Positions 25,796-39,700 of a stretch of DNA of 64,000 bases are shown piece by piece. Source of the stretch: Scatophagus argus (Eukaryota; Chordata; Actinopteri; Scatophagidae). The DNA lies in contig NC_058506.1 in NCBI RefSeq assembly GCF_020382885.2, positions 13,308,318 through 13,372,317 of the forward strand. Direction: 5' to 3'. Numbering within the stretch: position 1 is the first letter of the stretch; each line of letters opens with the position of its first letter. The translations under genes were made by a program, and so were the position numbers. The notes under the pieces were generated by a model, which made no database searches, was not told the DNA's origin, and saw nothing but the letters and a program-made list of their open reading frames with translations.

Positions 25796-27171
25796 TTAAA
25801 TTTTTGTTGTTACAGAGAAAGAGAGAGAGAGAGAGAGACCAAAAGGTACTGTTGGGTACCAAATTCCAGGTACCAGAACTGGTATGGGTTCAAAAGTGAA
25901 CAGTAGCCAACCCTAGTAATGTGACAGCTTAAACTCACTTGTTGTAAAGGTTGTGCTTCACATTGAACCAAAACATTTCATAGGTGATCATAGCTGTGTT
26001 CTTCAGATGTCTGCCTGAGCAAACGTGTAGGTTTATTTCCACTGAAGCATTTTTTCTTAAGTTAAATTAAATGATTTTTTCTTGGTCTAACCTTTTTAGA
26101 ACTAATGCTTAAAAATATTTTCTAACATCTGCTGCAGTTGGGGAGAACAAGAGAAGTATTAAGAACATCTGTAGCACAGAAAACACCTGTGTAGAATGAA
26201 TTAAAATGAAAAAGCTGTGATAACAACCTGTATCTCCCCATCCTGAGCTGGCTGTGTCTTTTTCAGCTCGTAACTGCTTTTATAAGATCAAGCAGCCAGA
26301 TATCTGCTGTGTGTTTAATTTTCAGGCTTGTGTTCACCATCCTGTCTGCTCACCCACTTTGTTATCTTACTTCTTTGTCTCTAAGTCTCTTGGATAATTC
26401 CATCTGTATAACATTAACATGCTGCTGTCCCTTTTGTCTCAGAGCAACACCTGAATGCTACAGGAGTCCTCTTTGAACTCAGCTTTGTTCCAACAAAAAC
26501 AGGAAGTGCTAAGAAAGGAAGGAAGGAGAAAGCACCTTCTTTTCATGCAGGCTGGTCAAGAGAGCAGATGGAATAGTGATACTGCGGCGTTATGCTGCTG
26601 TGTAGGGCAGCACAGCCCAATTCTAGGAATATTCCAGGAGGTAACTTTCCATGGCAATGAACAGGATGTTATGGGAATTAATGGGAAAAAGTAAAATGAC
26701 AACCAGCCTTCTGATAAAACAATTTAGAGTTGGCAATTGATAAAATGAGTTGATGGAATCAACAACAAAGAGTGGAAACTGTTTCAGTAAAACTCCTCAG
26801 TTAGTATGCTCAGTTACATTCCATATAAGACCAGCTAGTTAGCAAAAAACTAGCATAAGGTGTTCACAACTTTAGGTTACTATCTGCTGAAATTTCATGT
26901 AAAAAACTTTCCTGAAAAATGTGTTCCTTTGGCTCAGGCAGTGCAGTGACGTTGGCAGTATTGTGGGCAGCGCATGTGATGAGAGAATACATTGTCCATC
27001 CAGAGGGTCGTAACTTTACTGAATTCCTATTTAATGGGATGCTGGCAAATTGGCTGTTTGTGACATAGAATATGCAATATAGTACTCTACTTTTAACCAA
27101 AATATACTATAAACACAGTATTTCCATTTTTGATGTGCATTTAGCCCCCCATATAAGTTCACCATTTAAAG

Positions 27172-27224
27172 GGATGATTGAAAAGTGATTGAAGTGATTG
27201 AAGTGTGTGAGTGATTGAAAGTGA
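27172..27224 (+). repeat. Short tandem repeat with GTGATTGAA unit
   Basis: Four to five imperfect copies of gtgattgaa (some gattgaaaa, one gtgtgagtgattg) side by side in non-coding DNA. Confidence 0.75.
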
Positions 27225-28207
27225 AATTGTGCAAAATTTCCAAAAAGTTTAACTTTCTCTGGAAATTCACCTTCAGTGAATACACAACAGGACCACCTGT
27301 TCATCGAATGACCAGTGAACTGATGAATGCAGGTCACTGGTTTTTAAAAGGCAAAGTCAACCTTTTGTTACCATTGCGATCTTGTATGATATCGGTCTGA
27401 ATGGTTAAGCACATTACCACAGTTTTGTAATGATGTACCTTTTCTGCTTCAGTTATTTTTGCCTGACATTTCCTTTTGACGGGCTCTCTGAAATGAACAT
27501 TCAGGTGTGGGTTTTTATGTGGTTTGTAAGAGAAGTACAACAATCAATACACAGAAGGCCGTCAGCGATGAATTTGTTTTGGCTTTAGTTCTGTACTGCG
27601 GCACACTGGATTCAAAATGAAAGAGTGTGGTTAAAATAGTGACATTCAGTCTCACGGTCATTTGAGGTTGTAACATTTACACATACCCAATATTAGAATA
27701 GAGCTGAAGGGCAGTGACTCATACAGACAAGTCAGATTTTTATGGCCAAACAGTGAATGTGTTTGAAGCCCAGTTGAAATCACATTTACTCAGTCAAAAG
27801 TGTAAGTGTTCCAAACGTATTCTAAGCTTATTAGTTTATTCAGAATTTATTGACAGTGTTTTTTATTGATGAAAGGAAGGATATATGAGAAGCCTCAGAG
27901 GCTACAATATGTTGTTTTGTTGATTTTGGTTTTCCAGTGGAAGATATCTCAGGGATGGTGTTTTTGTTTCGGAAAAGGCTGAAGGCAGCAAGACAGAAGA
28001 CTGCAGGAGATTTTCTGAAATTCTACATCAGAGCACAGACTCGAGTTAGCCGAAATGAGGCATGAGTAAACAAACTTGGGCTTTGGCTGACTGCACAATC
28101 CATGGGGAGACAGTGTATTTTTAGTGGTGTTGAAGAGAAATTACCATATTAGAATCTAACTGGACCAAAGTGACATCTGCAAGTAGCTTAACACGCTGTT
28201 AAACACG

Positions 28208-28515
28208 CTGGGCAACTGTGGCTGAGGAGGCAGAGCGGACCATTTGGAAGGCTGGTGGTTCAGTCAGATTGCATGTCGTCTTGGGCAAGACAACGAGCCC
28301 CAAAATTGCTCCCAATGGTTCTTCCATTGGTGTGTGAGTGTTTGTGAGAATGGTAATAGTTCCTGAAGAGCAGATGCATGATATCCTCTGCCACCAATGG
28401 ACCAATGTGCATGTGACTGTGTGAAAGCTGGCTCACGCTGTCAAGCTCTCTGAGTGGTCAGTCAGACTATTAGAGGGTTGTACTGTATAAGAGCAGTCCG
28501 TTTACCATTTTGCAG
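28208..28515 (+). mobile_element. Second copy of the SINE-like repeat, degraded
   Basis: Same layout as the element at 22278-22577: head gctgggcaactgtggctgag with a decayed B-box region (ggtggttcagtcag), middle tcttgggcaagacaacgagc, and end gagcagtccgtttaccatttt. Both copies lie in the gene-poor interval. Confidence 0.58.
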
Positions 28516-29808
28516 CTGAGCAGCTAATGAGCTATACAGCCTACAAGACCAAAGGTGTCTCCATGTTTGTAAGTTAGAGAAGAATGACACTTAAGCAGGG
28601 AAGCAGACGCTGATTTTGCACAACCAAGATTAAATTAGGAACAGTTTTAGGTTTGAACTTGAGCTTGTTATAACTAACACCAGGATGAAATAAGCAAATT
28701 TATTTTGGGTAAAAAAAAAACACCCCAACAACTTCAACATAGAAAATAGAAAATAACACTAACTGGGTCCAAACAAGCCATGGCTGTGGTGAACCCAGTA
28801 TCACACCTGCAGTATTAAGCTTAAGCTTCCACCATTTTGTACCTAACAGAATAAACACATAACCAACAAGGTTAATCATTAATTTGCTGGTAAGGTTGGC
28901 ACCATGAAGCACTTTTACTTTGCCTTTAATCATCACTCCCAGAGTGAGAGGAACAAATACATTTTCAAGACAATAAAACAATGTGGTCCGCTGAGAGATG
29001 AAACTTTGAGCATAACACTCAATCAGAGACAATCAAGTGGGGAGTCAAGATGCTCTGAAAGTACTGCCTTCTCGGATGGTGCCGCTAAGGTAACCACTTT
29101 GTTTGTAAATAAAAAATATGATAAATAATAAATAGCCAGTCGGCAGCTGTGCTTTGCAGTCATGGATAATGAGAGAGGAAGGAAGCGGTCTACTGGCACC
29201 ACTCACGCGGTGGGCTAATATCTATTCTATCTAAATCTATTCCCCTGATATACATTCAAGCTTTCAGTGCTGTAAAAAAACAAAACAAAACAATAAAAAA
29301 ACAAAACAAAAAGACAAAACACAATTTAAAACAAAGCTTCTTTCACATTCTTGTTCAAGTGTTACAAATGTGTTCTCATTCCTCTGTGGAGAAGCTTTAG
29401 CACCTGATGAATCCTTTGTATGGATTAAGACCTCGTCACGTATATTTCCAGATCAGTTATTCTGATGGTCCTTGGTCGCACTGAAGAAAGTACACTCTAA
29501 ATAAGTGTCACTTTTGGCAGTATTATCCTCTCGAGAATAAGAAAGGAGTGGAACTTTTACTACGCTACTGAAGACAAAAACCCCATACGTTCTGGAGACA
29601 AAACCAGACAAAGCGTGTCGAGTGTAGCGTGTGAATGACTGCTATATTCAGCAGTTTACTAAAAATCAGAACTTCAACTTCAGAGCACGTACAAGCGCTT
29701 TTCAAGTGGAGAGGTCAGTCCATGTTTCCGAACGCTACGCTGGACTATAAAGCTTGGTCCCTCTTAGCTACACCTGGGTGATTAACAAACAAATTAACAA
29801 ACACTTTT

Positions 29809-29845
29809 GCATTTTGTTTGATGGTTTCACCATCAAACAAAATGC
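29809..29845. repeat. Perfect 17-bp inverted repeat with 3-nt loop
   Basis: gcattttgtttgatggt at 29809-29825 is followed by ttc and then its exact reverse complement at 29829-29845. Too small for a MITE and not next to any recognised element. Confidence 0.95.
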
Positions 29846-30594
29846 ACGATGCTCCACTACATCTAACAGACTCAAAGGCAGACAAAAGGGAGGCAGGCAA
29901 AAGCTGCGTTTTACAGCTTTGAAAGTGATCACCATTGGCAAAACATGAACATAAAACATGTGCAGCAAAGATAATAACAACCAATTTCCAAGGCTATGGG
30001 AGTATAAATTATACAATCAAGGCACAGTGCTTTGAAAGTGCATCTTCAAAATGAAAGCTGAAGAGCAAAAAATGTAAGGGACAGATTAAACATATTTATC
30101 TGCTCTAAAGTTAGCTGCAAACTTGAGCACATTTGGCTAACCAGGGCCTGGAAATGAGAAGCTGCAGTCGTCATCTGTCTGTCTGTTTCAGAAATTACCA
30201 CAAATTTAGAACATCTGGCAGTAGTGATACTGTAGAGAACAAACAGCTTTCAGGTGTCAAGCAAAGTGTTTCACTTCCACTGCAAAAATTAAAGCAAACC
30301 AGGAAAACAAAACAAAACAGCACCAGCGTCCATCGCTGCCAGACAAGGCTGCTGTGTTGAGCTGTTAAGCCTCTGAATCTGCAGACTTTGGAGGTTAGCT
30401 CATTCCTGAGAAGGACCTGATGAAGTTGCTGTCAGGCTGAAGGCCACATCTTCTCTTGTTGTGAGTCAGGGCATCAAACATAGTAATACAGACCATTAAA
30501 ATGGAGTCAGCAGTTCTAGCAGTTAAGTTTTGATAAGGGTTTCAAAAGTTGCCTGATTAGACAGCTGGGCATCATTAAGGTGAGGATATGTCAC

Positions 30595-30632
30595 TGCTCT
30601 CGACCATACAATCAACAGTATGGTCGAGAGCA
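30595..30632. repeat. Perfect 15-bp inverted repeat with 8-nt loop
   Basis: tgctctcgaccatac at 30595-30609, loop aatcaaca, then the exact reverse complement at 30618-30632. Flanks do not extend the pairing. Confidence 0.95.
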
Positions 30633-33600
30633 AATATACTCTACACATCCTTTACCACTAAGCCCTGATGTTTATTACCAGTTATAGCTACAAGATTCAC
30701 CACCCTGGCCTCTGCGATGAGTTCAGTTTTGGCACTGCTCCTGGATGCAACTTTGATTAACTGCGTCCATTTTCCTTTTATTTATAACAAGATTTAATGT
30801 GAAATGTGCTGAAAGCTAAAAATACCAGGAGTGACAGGAGGACCTCAGCAACATGATGTCCAACAGCATGAAAAACATGCGACCGTGACTAAATCCTCTG
30901 TGATTTAGGAGATGTTTGCGGCAGACTAATAAGAACCGTCTGCGTGTTTAACTGAATCAGGCTGATTGATAGAAATCGAAAGAAACAGGGAAGAACTGGA
31001 GGGAGAGATACAGACTTGAGCAATGCTGTTGCAGGCTCCAACAGACAATTTAAAGCATCTTGTGAGAGTCAGAGAGAGAGAAATAAATCTCACTGTATTA
31101 ATGATGGCAGCATGTGTGTGTGTGTATGTGTGTATGTGTGTGGGTCTGTGAATAAAAGTGTGGGAGGAACAGAGTGATCCATTTTTGTGAAGTTTGTAAC
31201 GGTACATTCACACTTGACAGACCAGTGCGATGGTTTGATCAGGTCCTGAGGGACATCCCTGCAGCTGCATCCTGATATGAAAAAAGAATGTACTGGCGAC
31301 TACTGAGAGTTCAGGAGTCAACTGTTGAGCAAAAAGCATCAATCCTGTCTTAAGTATTATTTGAAGCATTTTATCACGCGCACACAGAAGCACATTTTAA
31401 GAGAAAAAGCATGCCAAATACTGGTAACAATTCAAGCAATTATTCTCTGGTGTTATGAATAATGTGGTGATGATGTATTTACACTTCGTGCAAGAAAGCA
31501 TGCTGAATTGAAATTTTTCACAATATCTCTTCATCCTGGCATCAAACAAAGCCTTCAAAGAGAAACTGTCACTATGGGCAGTCAATTACCCTGTTGCTAA
31601 GGTAACTGATGTCACAGTGACATGATACTGAGGCACTTCACAACTTACGGGACTGTGGCCACAATGAGAGTGGCAAGTCTGGAAAAAATGAAAGAAGCAC
31701 ACAGGCTGAGGCAGAGAAAAGAAAAGGCAGAGTCTCCCCCTGCGTGGTTATCAATCAGTGGCCAATCAGCCTTCTTTCCACAACTTTTCATCGTTAAAGT
31801 TGACCAAAGTGTGCTGACGATGAATCAAAATGTTTGGCACTTCAACTTTAATTTAACTTTCAATTATGATGGTCTCTTGAGATCAAATCCACCTTTTTAA
31901 TCTTTGCCATAAATATCAGCAGAGTTTTGTTCACTGCAACTCTGGATTGTACATTTGGCAATGGTTGGTTGAAGTGCAGTAAACTCTGTGTCTGCGTAAT
32001 TATTCTCTAGATAAAAAGAGCAAAACGGATAAAGACAGACTGTGTTTGTGTCCTATAACAGTAATGATTCTCATCTCCTTTACAGTCTGTAATGAGGCAA
32101 AAAAAAAACGACTGACATACATGAAGTTTTGTTCAAAATTTTATTTTCAAATGATTAAAAAAGTGTAATTTAAGGAAATAACAGGTTTTCAGCAAGCACA
32201 CACAAATATTTATGTATTCACAAAAACAGCTGCAGAACGGCATTTTAATGCGGCCTTGCCAGCTGTGGTTGTGATTATTCTGACACTCATCCACACTGAA
32301 TAACCCACATAGACTACACACAGTTTTGATGTTCACAGATCAAAGATAAAACTCTGTTAAACTTCTTTTTTATTTCAGAAGTACTGACAGAATATTCAAA
32401 AATTTAACCCATTTAACGCAATAGAAATAGCAAGAGATTGCCTGTCTGCCTCTAAATGTATTGTGTATTTGTCTGAAGGTGAATTGAGGCAAAATACTAA
32501 AAAATACATCATCTGCTTGTCATTTAAAATGAATCTTAAATCTGAGAAATCTGATGTCTGACTGAAACAAGACTGTTTTATATTCTATGGTAAGTGACTC
32601 TCCCTTCCTGTTTTGTTCTCCTATTGGTGCCTGTTTTGCAGTATCTTATTTTAATTGCTTCTGTAGGCTATTTTTGTCTGCAACTAAATAAATAAAATGA
32701 ACACTGGGTGTTGATTCACGTTTTTCCCCCGTAATGCTTATGAGAAATAGATCCAAATGAGAAATGAGAAATAGATTAGCATTCCAACAAATAATGAACA
32801 AATGTAAGCCACTTAAATATATTAAACATCTTTGTTCATGCTTTTATTCAAATTTAGTTTGCCAGTAAAGTGACAGCAGTGACATCCAGACATCCACTCT
32901 CACAACACAACTAATAACCAGTGTCACTTTGAGTTTAATCAGTGAGCACCTTCAGATGCTTTGCCGCGAATGGCCAACAGACTGAAAGTCCTCATGCTTC
33001 TCGAGAAATTTGAAGAGTAATTTTTGGCAATGCTAGCAGCATGGTCAGTTGATTGGTCCACTACTTTGGTCCAGACCAAAATACCTAAAATATATTTGAC
33101 TGGATTGCCAGGCTATAATATTATTGGGATTCGCAGCAACCAAATGTTAGCACGTTAATATACTAAATGTAGACGCTAAACATGAGTGTGTTAGCATTGT
33201 CACTGTGAGCATGTTAGCCTTGCAGATCAACTAGCTTTTTGTTTTATTGCTTTGTCAGGGTATCAGTAGCTAACATGATTCTAAAACAGCTGCATTACAG
33301 TAACTGATGAATTGGCCACTAGGGGGCAGAAAAACTTAAAACAAGACATACAGCCATTCTCATACTGTATCTATGGAGACAAAGAAATAAACTGAGCACG
33401 CTTTCTTTGCTTTTTAACGGAGCTTTTTTCTCAGACTCATTCATATAATCAGAGTGCAGGCTATTAAACAATAAATGAGCTAAATTCAACTAAAAAGGCT
33501 TTGTAGAGCTGCAGACTGTGACCACTTTTGCATTTCACATTCATTTGATTTCATGTTGATATCAAAAATATTTATCAAAGCAGGCATTAAGGCTTGTAAG

Positions 33601-33730
33601 AATATTTCATTGCATGTTTGCCAAGTCACTGTGCCACTTTTAAGGTATTTCTATTCCTGCGATGGTGGCTGCACGTTTGCTCTTCTTTAGCTCTGCTGAT
33701 ACAAATCTGTGTTCAGTGTTCAGTGTGTGT

Positions 33731-36700
33731 CTACAGTTCATCTCGTGGGCATGTGTCCTGGAGCCAGCGCTGGTAGACAGCCACAGGATCTATGTTCCAG
33801 TGCTTATGGAAGGAGATGGCCTGTTGCAAGGAGGTCAGTGTCTCAGAGTAATCATCCGGTCGGGCCTGAAACATCAAAGTGTTTAATGCATGCAATGCAT
33901 TCTGGGGGCTCCCACTGCTGCAAACAATTTAACTATTGCTCCAGGGCAGTTCATTCAATATTCTGCTGCTAAAGCCAGTGTAACCCACAAGGCAGTCTCC
34001 CTCTGTGCTACCACTTAGATATATGGAAGACAAACTTGTGGTTTCTGTTGGCACGCCTCTGTGTGAGCTAGACGAGAGATGCTTTTGGAAAGCCTTTCTT
34101 CTCATTCTATTATCAAAGTGTGAGTACAAAATGTCAAAAATATACAGTACTGTGCATAAGTTTTACACAGGTGTGAAAAAATGCTGTAAACTAAGAATGT
34201 TTTCAGAAATGGAAGTGTAAACAGTTTATTTTCATCAATTAACAAAATGCAGTGAAAGAACAGAAGAGAAATTTAAAATCAAATCGATATTTGATGCAAC
34301 TACCCCTATCAATTCGGCTGGTAGGTTGTTCCAAACATCTTGGAGAACTAACCACAGCTCTTCTGTGGATATAAGCTTCCTCAGATCCTGCTGTCTCTTC
34401 ATGTTATCCCAGACAGACTCAATGATGTCAAGATCAGGTGTATGTTTGGGGTTGTTGTCCTGCTGCAGTATAAATTTGGTGCCAATCATACACCTCCCTG
34501 ATGTTTGCATGATGGATAAGTATCTGCACAGCACATCCTGAAACCCCAGTCTGCTTTGAAATCTTTGTGTGGGAGAGACCTTGCTGATGCAGTATAACTA
34601 ACTTGTGTCTTGTTGCTCAGTCTTTCCAAGGTGTTTGACCTGTGACATGAAACTGTCTTCCACAACCTCACCTTGGTAGCAGAGTTTGGCTGTTCCTCAA
34701 CCAGTTTTAAGCCTCCTGCACAGCTGTTTCTGTTTCAGTTAATGACTGTGTTTCAACCTACATGTGAAATTGATTCATGAGCACCTGTTTGGTATAACTC
34801 GTTGATCATACACCCGACTATAATCCTACAAAATCTTTGTACCTGACTTTGTACCTATAAAAATTGATGCTGGTTTGAAGGCAAAGGTTAATAACACCAA
34901 ATACTGATTTGATTTAAATTTTTCTTTTGGTCACCCACTTTGCATTTTGCAAACTGATAAAAATAAATAATTATTATTTATAGTTTTTACAGCATTTTTT
35001 CACACTTGCCTAAACCTTTTGCACAGTACTGTATATTTTTTGGTTTGGGAAAATAGAAACCATAAAATACAATCAAAACACACACTGACTGTTTCTAAAG
35101 TTGGATTTTTCCTTTGAAGTGGTGGTTAAAATGACTCAGATCCTTGAGTAGTAATGCCACACAAATACTCGGATACAAATAAGAGTCCTGTGTTACTTAT
35201 GAGTAAAAGCAAGTCTCCATTTATCAATTGATTGTTTGTAAAAATTCTGCCCAACGTGGCATCTTAAAAATGCTTGTCTTGTCCAACCAATAGTCCAAAC
35301 AACACAATTGCTAAAATAAATTAAAGTTATTGGAGAAATAAAATGTTTTGGCATGAAAAATTAAAATTGTTGCGAATTTATTGCCTGCCAATCAACTAAC
35401 TGATGAATCAACCAATCGTTGCCGTTATACTTAATACTTTAGCCTGCATTAAAGCTAATATATACACTCAAAAGAAAGTGCTTTGTGAAAAAAAAACACA
35501 AAAAAGCGCTTCACTTTCCTTATTAGGTAAATAGTCCAGGATCGTGTTGATTTTGTTGTTTATAGGAAATTATAGCAATAATATGGGACCTGTAAACTAA
35601 ACATACAAGTCATCCAGCCATGTGCTTATGGAGTATATTTTGGAGTATATTTCAACATTCAAAGGTCAACAAGCAAATGTAGTTAAACGAGGTCCTCACA
35701 ATCATATTAAGGACATGTAATTGTGTGAGGGTGCTGTTTCCTACCTGGTGGAACAGTGGACTGTGTGTTATGGGAACGCCCAGAGAAGTGAAGCACCTGC
35801 CCAGCACCATGTCATCAGGAGCGTCATCACTGTAGCAGCTACAACCGCTGGAAACTAGCCTGGACACCGCCACCCTACTGAGCACCATCCTGCTCACAGA
35901 GAATAACAGAAAACAGATCTTAATTAAGAATTTAGATTCAGATTAAGAGATGAATCGCCTGAAAATATGTATGGTACAAGATTTACTGGGCTGTGTTTGG
36001 CTGTTAGACCCAGGTGGAAAATGGAAAATGTGTTTCATCTTGCTTTTAATCATGCTCCCAATGCCATATATTCTCTTCTTCACTTCGTCACACAAAGGAT
36101 AGAACTTGCTTTGTGCATCAGTCATTTTCAGCTGCAGAAGGCTGCTGTTTGCAACTAAAAAGCTCTTAAGACTGCATACAGACAAAGATGGCTGGTGAAC
36201 ACAGCAGTTCGCAACGACTTACTAACTTCCGTCTGCACGCAACTTAACACCAAGAGCACAACCATATTCTCTTCATCCTTCAGCCTCACCCTCCTCCTCC
36301 CGTGGTGTAGCTGTATCCTTTCAGAACCAAGCTGTAGCCGTATCTCTCCCCCAGGCTCACTGCCTCCTTAGGGTCATAGCAACGCAGCAGTCGCCGCAAC
36401 CTGGGCAAACTACAGACGTACAACCATCAACAGACCAATAGACAGGCATGAACACGGACTACAGACCGTAAAGAGTGTATGAGGATGCACAAAACAAGGT
36501 CCTAGTTATATCAAATATCCAAAAAGGGACAGGATTCACAGGATTTTCAGGGTCTCAAAAGACAACTACTGTCCATTCCCAGAAGTGTTTTCACTTATTT
36601 TGCCCGACAGAGCTTTTCTTAGGACACTCTTAAAATTCTGTCAGTGTGTTTCAACTGTCAGTTTGTTACACTTTCATAATCCCTCGTAACTGGTTCAATA

Positions 36701-39700
36701 ACCTGTGAAGAATTAGCCAAACAGTAAAAACAGCTGCGTGGGCATGTGTAAATAGATTTTAATTTGAATTATTAAAATTACCCCCCCAGGTACCTGATGA
36801 GTGTATCATCATCAACAACGAGCAGCCAATCAGTCTTTGGCACAGCCTTGCTGAGGAACCGTCTCAAGATGGCAAATGTCTTGCCACAATGTCCTGCAGG
36901 GAGACAAGAGACCGTAGATAAAAAGGGCTGAAATGTGAAGCAGGAGCTGGGATGGTGAACATAGTTAACACTAGACCTGCTACACTTCATCATGTTGTTG
37001 TCATTGTGAGCATGTTAGCATGTTTTTTTTTTTTTCCAATGATAATGCATTTAAAATACCAATCAGTCCAACACTTACTTACTTACTTACTAAATAATCA
37101 AGAGCACAAACATACAGCAGTGAAAGACAATTTAGAAAGAACAAAGAATATGTTAACATCAAGACAAGGTAACTAGGAACACTCACTAAAACATTCTCAA
37201 TAAATGAAAAAAAAAAGTATGTGGTAGAAAAATTAGATGTCAAAGCCAACATATTCAGAAGGGACACCAGGAAAATAAGAAAGAACAGGACCGTTCCCTT
37301 TGCTTTTATTCTCCTTGTAATGAGATTAGTGTGGTGCTTTAACAAAAGAAAAAAAAGGGTAGTGAATATCAGAGTAGTGCGAGAGGGAAGAAAATGAACA
37401 AAAGCAAAGCTTGGAAAGCATTAAAGAGTGTGGGGGAAATACAAAAAGAACAAGGAAAAAAGGTGCAGGACACAGGACATGACTGGCAGAGTAGCACTTT
37501 CCTTCAGCCTGTGAATGTAAGAATGGATGGGTGAAAGAGATGGAGGTGTCGTCGTGTATTACTGATAGGAATTTCATTAATATTTTCATGTATTTAAGCA
37601 AAATATTGGACAAATTGAAACTTCAAGCTGATGATGGTACTAAATGAAAAGTCTGTGACTCACCAAAGTCATGAGAATTTATCCTCTATGGAGCTTGAAT
37701 ATTTGTAGCATGTTTCACAGCAATCCATGCATAGATGTTGAGAAACCAAAAGTGGTAACCTCAGGAGATATTTCATTTTGTACGAGATCTAAATTAGCAT
37801 CCTTGGAGCCTCGAGCGAAGCTAACAATCAGTCTGCACATCATCTACTGGAAGTGTGTCTTTCACCATCCATTCATACATTATTAAGCTTCCTGTTCTGG
37901 TCAGGGCAGCAGTGGCTATAAACTTCCTTTAACACCTCCTCCAGCACCTCAAGGATCCCCAAGTGCTTCCACACCAGTTCAGTGATTTCTCCATTTCAAT
38001 ATATCCTAGATCTATCCTGCAGCAATCAGCGCAGCTCACCTCTCTCAGTATTAGGCACTCCCAGACTGATTGTGGGTATGGATTCATCAGTGGCATCGCT
38101 GTAAAACTCTAAAAACCCAGCGTCTTTCTGCCACGTTGCTTTCACCACTGGTACTGTGAGGAGAGAGAGGAGAAATCAGTGGGGACGGGAGGAAAAGATT
38201 CTCTCTGAACCACAAGTACAGATCTTAATAATTAAAACTCCAAATCACTACTGCAAACCCTTAAAACTCCAAAAGACCGTGTAATCGAGTAATGGAAGAC
38301 ATCTACTAACTCTGACTGGGGGGAAAAAAACAATTAGGCTGGCTTTGAACAAGAAACCGGATAACTACGCTCAAAGCATGCTGATGTGATTAAGAACCTC
38401 ATCTACATAAAAACTACAAAATACTAGCTCACAGATATAATCACACATAATGAATTTTGATCCAAGGCCCAAGTGGGGCCAATCCTACATTAATCTATTC
38501 CCAATCAAATCCACTGATTAAGAGATTACACAGCGTACAGTGACGGCTCAGTCTGCACTTCCGAAGTTAACCTGAATTTAAAATAACAGCAAAGCTAATC
38601 GCACACCGTTCCCTTTCTATTTTTTATTTTGTTAATTGCTGTTAAATACTCAGTGCATTACCACTGGCTCATTTTGACCCCAAAAACAGACGTCAGTGTT
38701 TTGGATAATTACACAAACTGTTGCAATTTCAGCAATCAGGCTGGATGAGGTTGTGCATTCAAACGGGGTAGTTTTCACCTTACAGGTTAACTGGGACCAA
38801 ATGACCAGCAGACTGTTAAGCAAAAGGCAGTAAACAAAAAAGCAGTCACTGTAAAAAGTCTTCTGCAGCTAAATGTCCTGTGATTTCCATTTAATCTCTT
38901 TTTTGTGATAAACAGAAACCGAAAGAGATCACAAGACCACGTCAACATATAAAATTACACCTAATCAATAGTCAATTTCACTTTTGTTTCTAAGACTTTA
39001 TACTGTAAATATTCTGGGACAGTGTGGCTTGTAAAAAAGCTGATAAGCTTTTTGAGTCACTATCTCTCTTCACACGTTCACTATGGACAAAACTTTGTAA
39101 TATTATGCTTGATAAATAAACTACAATAATGCAGTGCACAACAGTTTTGAATATTAATGCTGAACTTGTACTCTGCTTGATAATTTCCTTTTTTATACTA
39201 TGTTATATTTCTACTCTCTACACTACATATCAGAGGACAAAAGTTGGGTACCACTGGATTAACCTGTACCTGAATGTATTCACTGTTACAATCAGTTATG
39301 ACCTCATGCATCTGTTAACAATCTAATAATCTAACATTTGTTCAGTTACTGCTGATAACACCAATGCTGATGGAAATGATAATACCTGTGATAGAAACGA
39401 GCCTTCCCCAAACTGTTGCCACAAAGTTTGAAGCATAGCATTGTCCAAAATGTCTCGGTATGTTGAAAATTTAAGATTTCCCCTTAGTGAAAGTAAGAGG
39501 ACTCACCCAAACCCTGAACAACAGCCTCATCCCAATACTTTGTCTATATCGTGTATCTTCCATTACCGCAGAACAGAACTTTTTTTTTTGTAACGGATGA
39601 TGAATAACACACACGCACCACGCTCCGAGTGGAATTTGTGGCAAGTTTTCACAGCAACAAATATGTCTTTCTTGGGCACTGGATCTCCCTAGAAAAAAAA

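Larger units (their letters stand above)
6460..33242. other. Gene-poor interval of about 27 kb downstream of B3GLCT
   Basis: No exon of any recognised family was found on either strand; open frames here are all short and lack homology I can recall. Contents are repeats listed separately (SINEs, LINE tails, a MITE, microsatellites), two perfect hairpins near 29.8 and 30.6 kb, and AT-rich unique sequence that may include regulatory elements (for example 10600-10760 and 13430-13700). Confidence 0.5.

Noticed and set aside
34235-34534. 99-codon minus-strand frame as a possible B3GLCT exon or separate gene
   Set aside because: It lies between transposon terminal repeats and reads as a deleted Tc1 transposase.
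36394-36409. Alternative acceptor for B3GLCT exon 13 at ttgcccag (exon starting at 36400)
   Set aside because: It also keeps frame but would drop three residues. The upstream acceptor at 36410 gives [13 protein letters not shown], matching human DTLISISRLQHLL.
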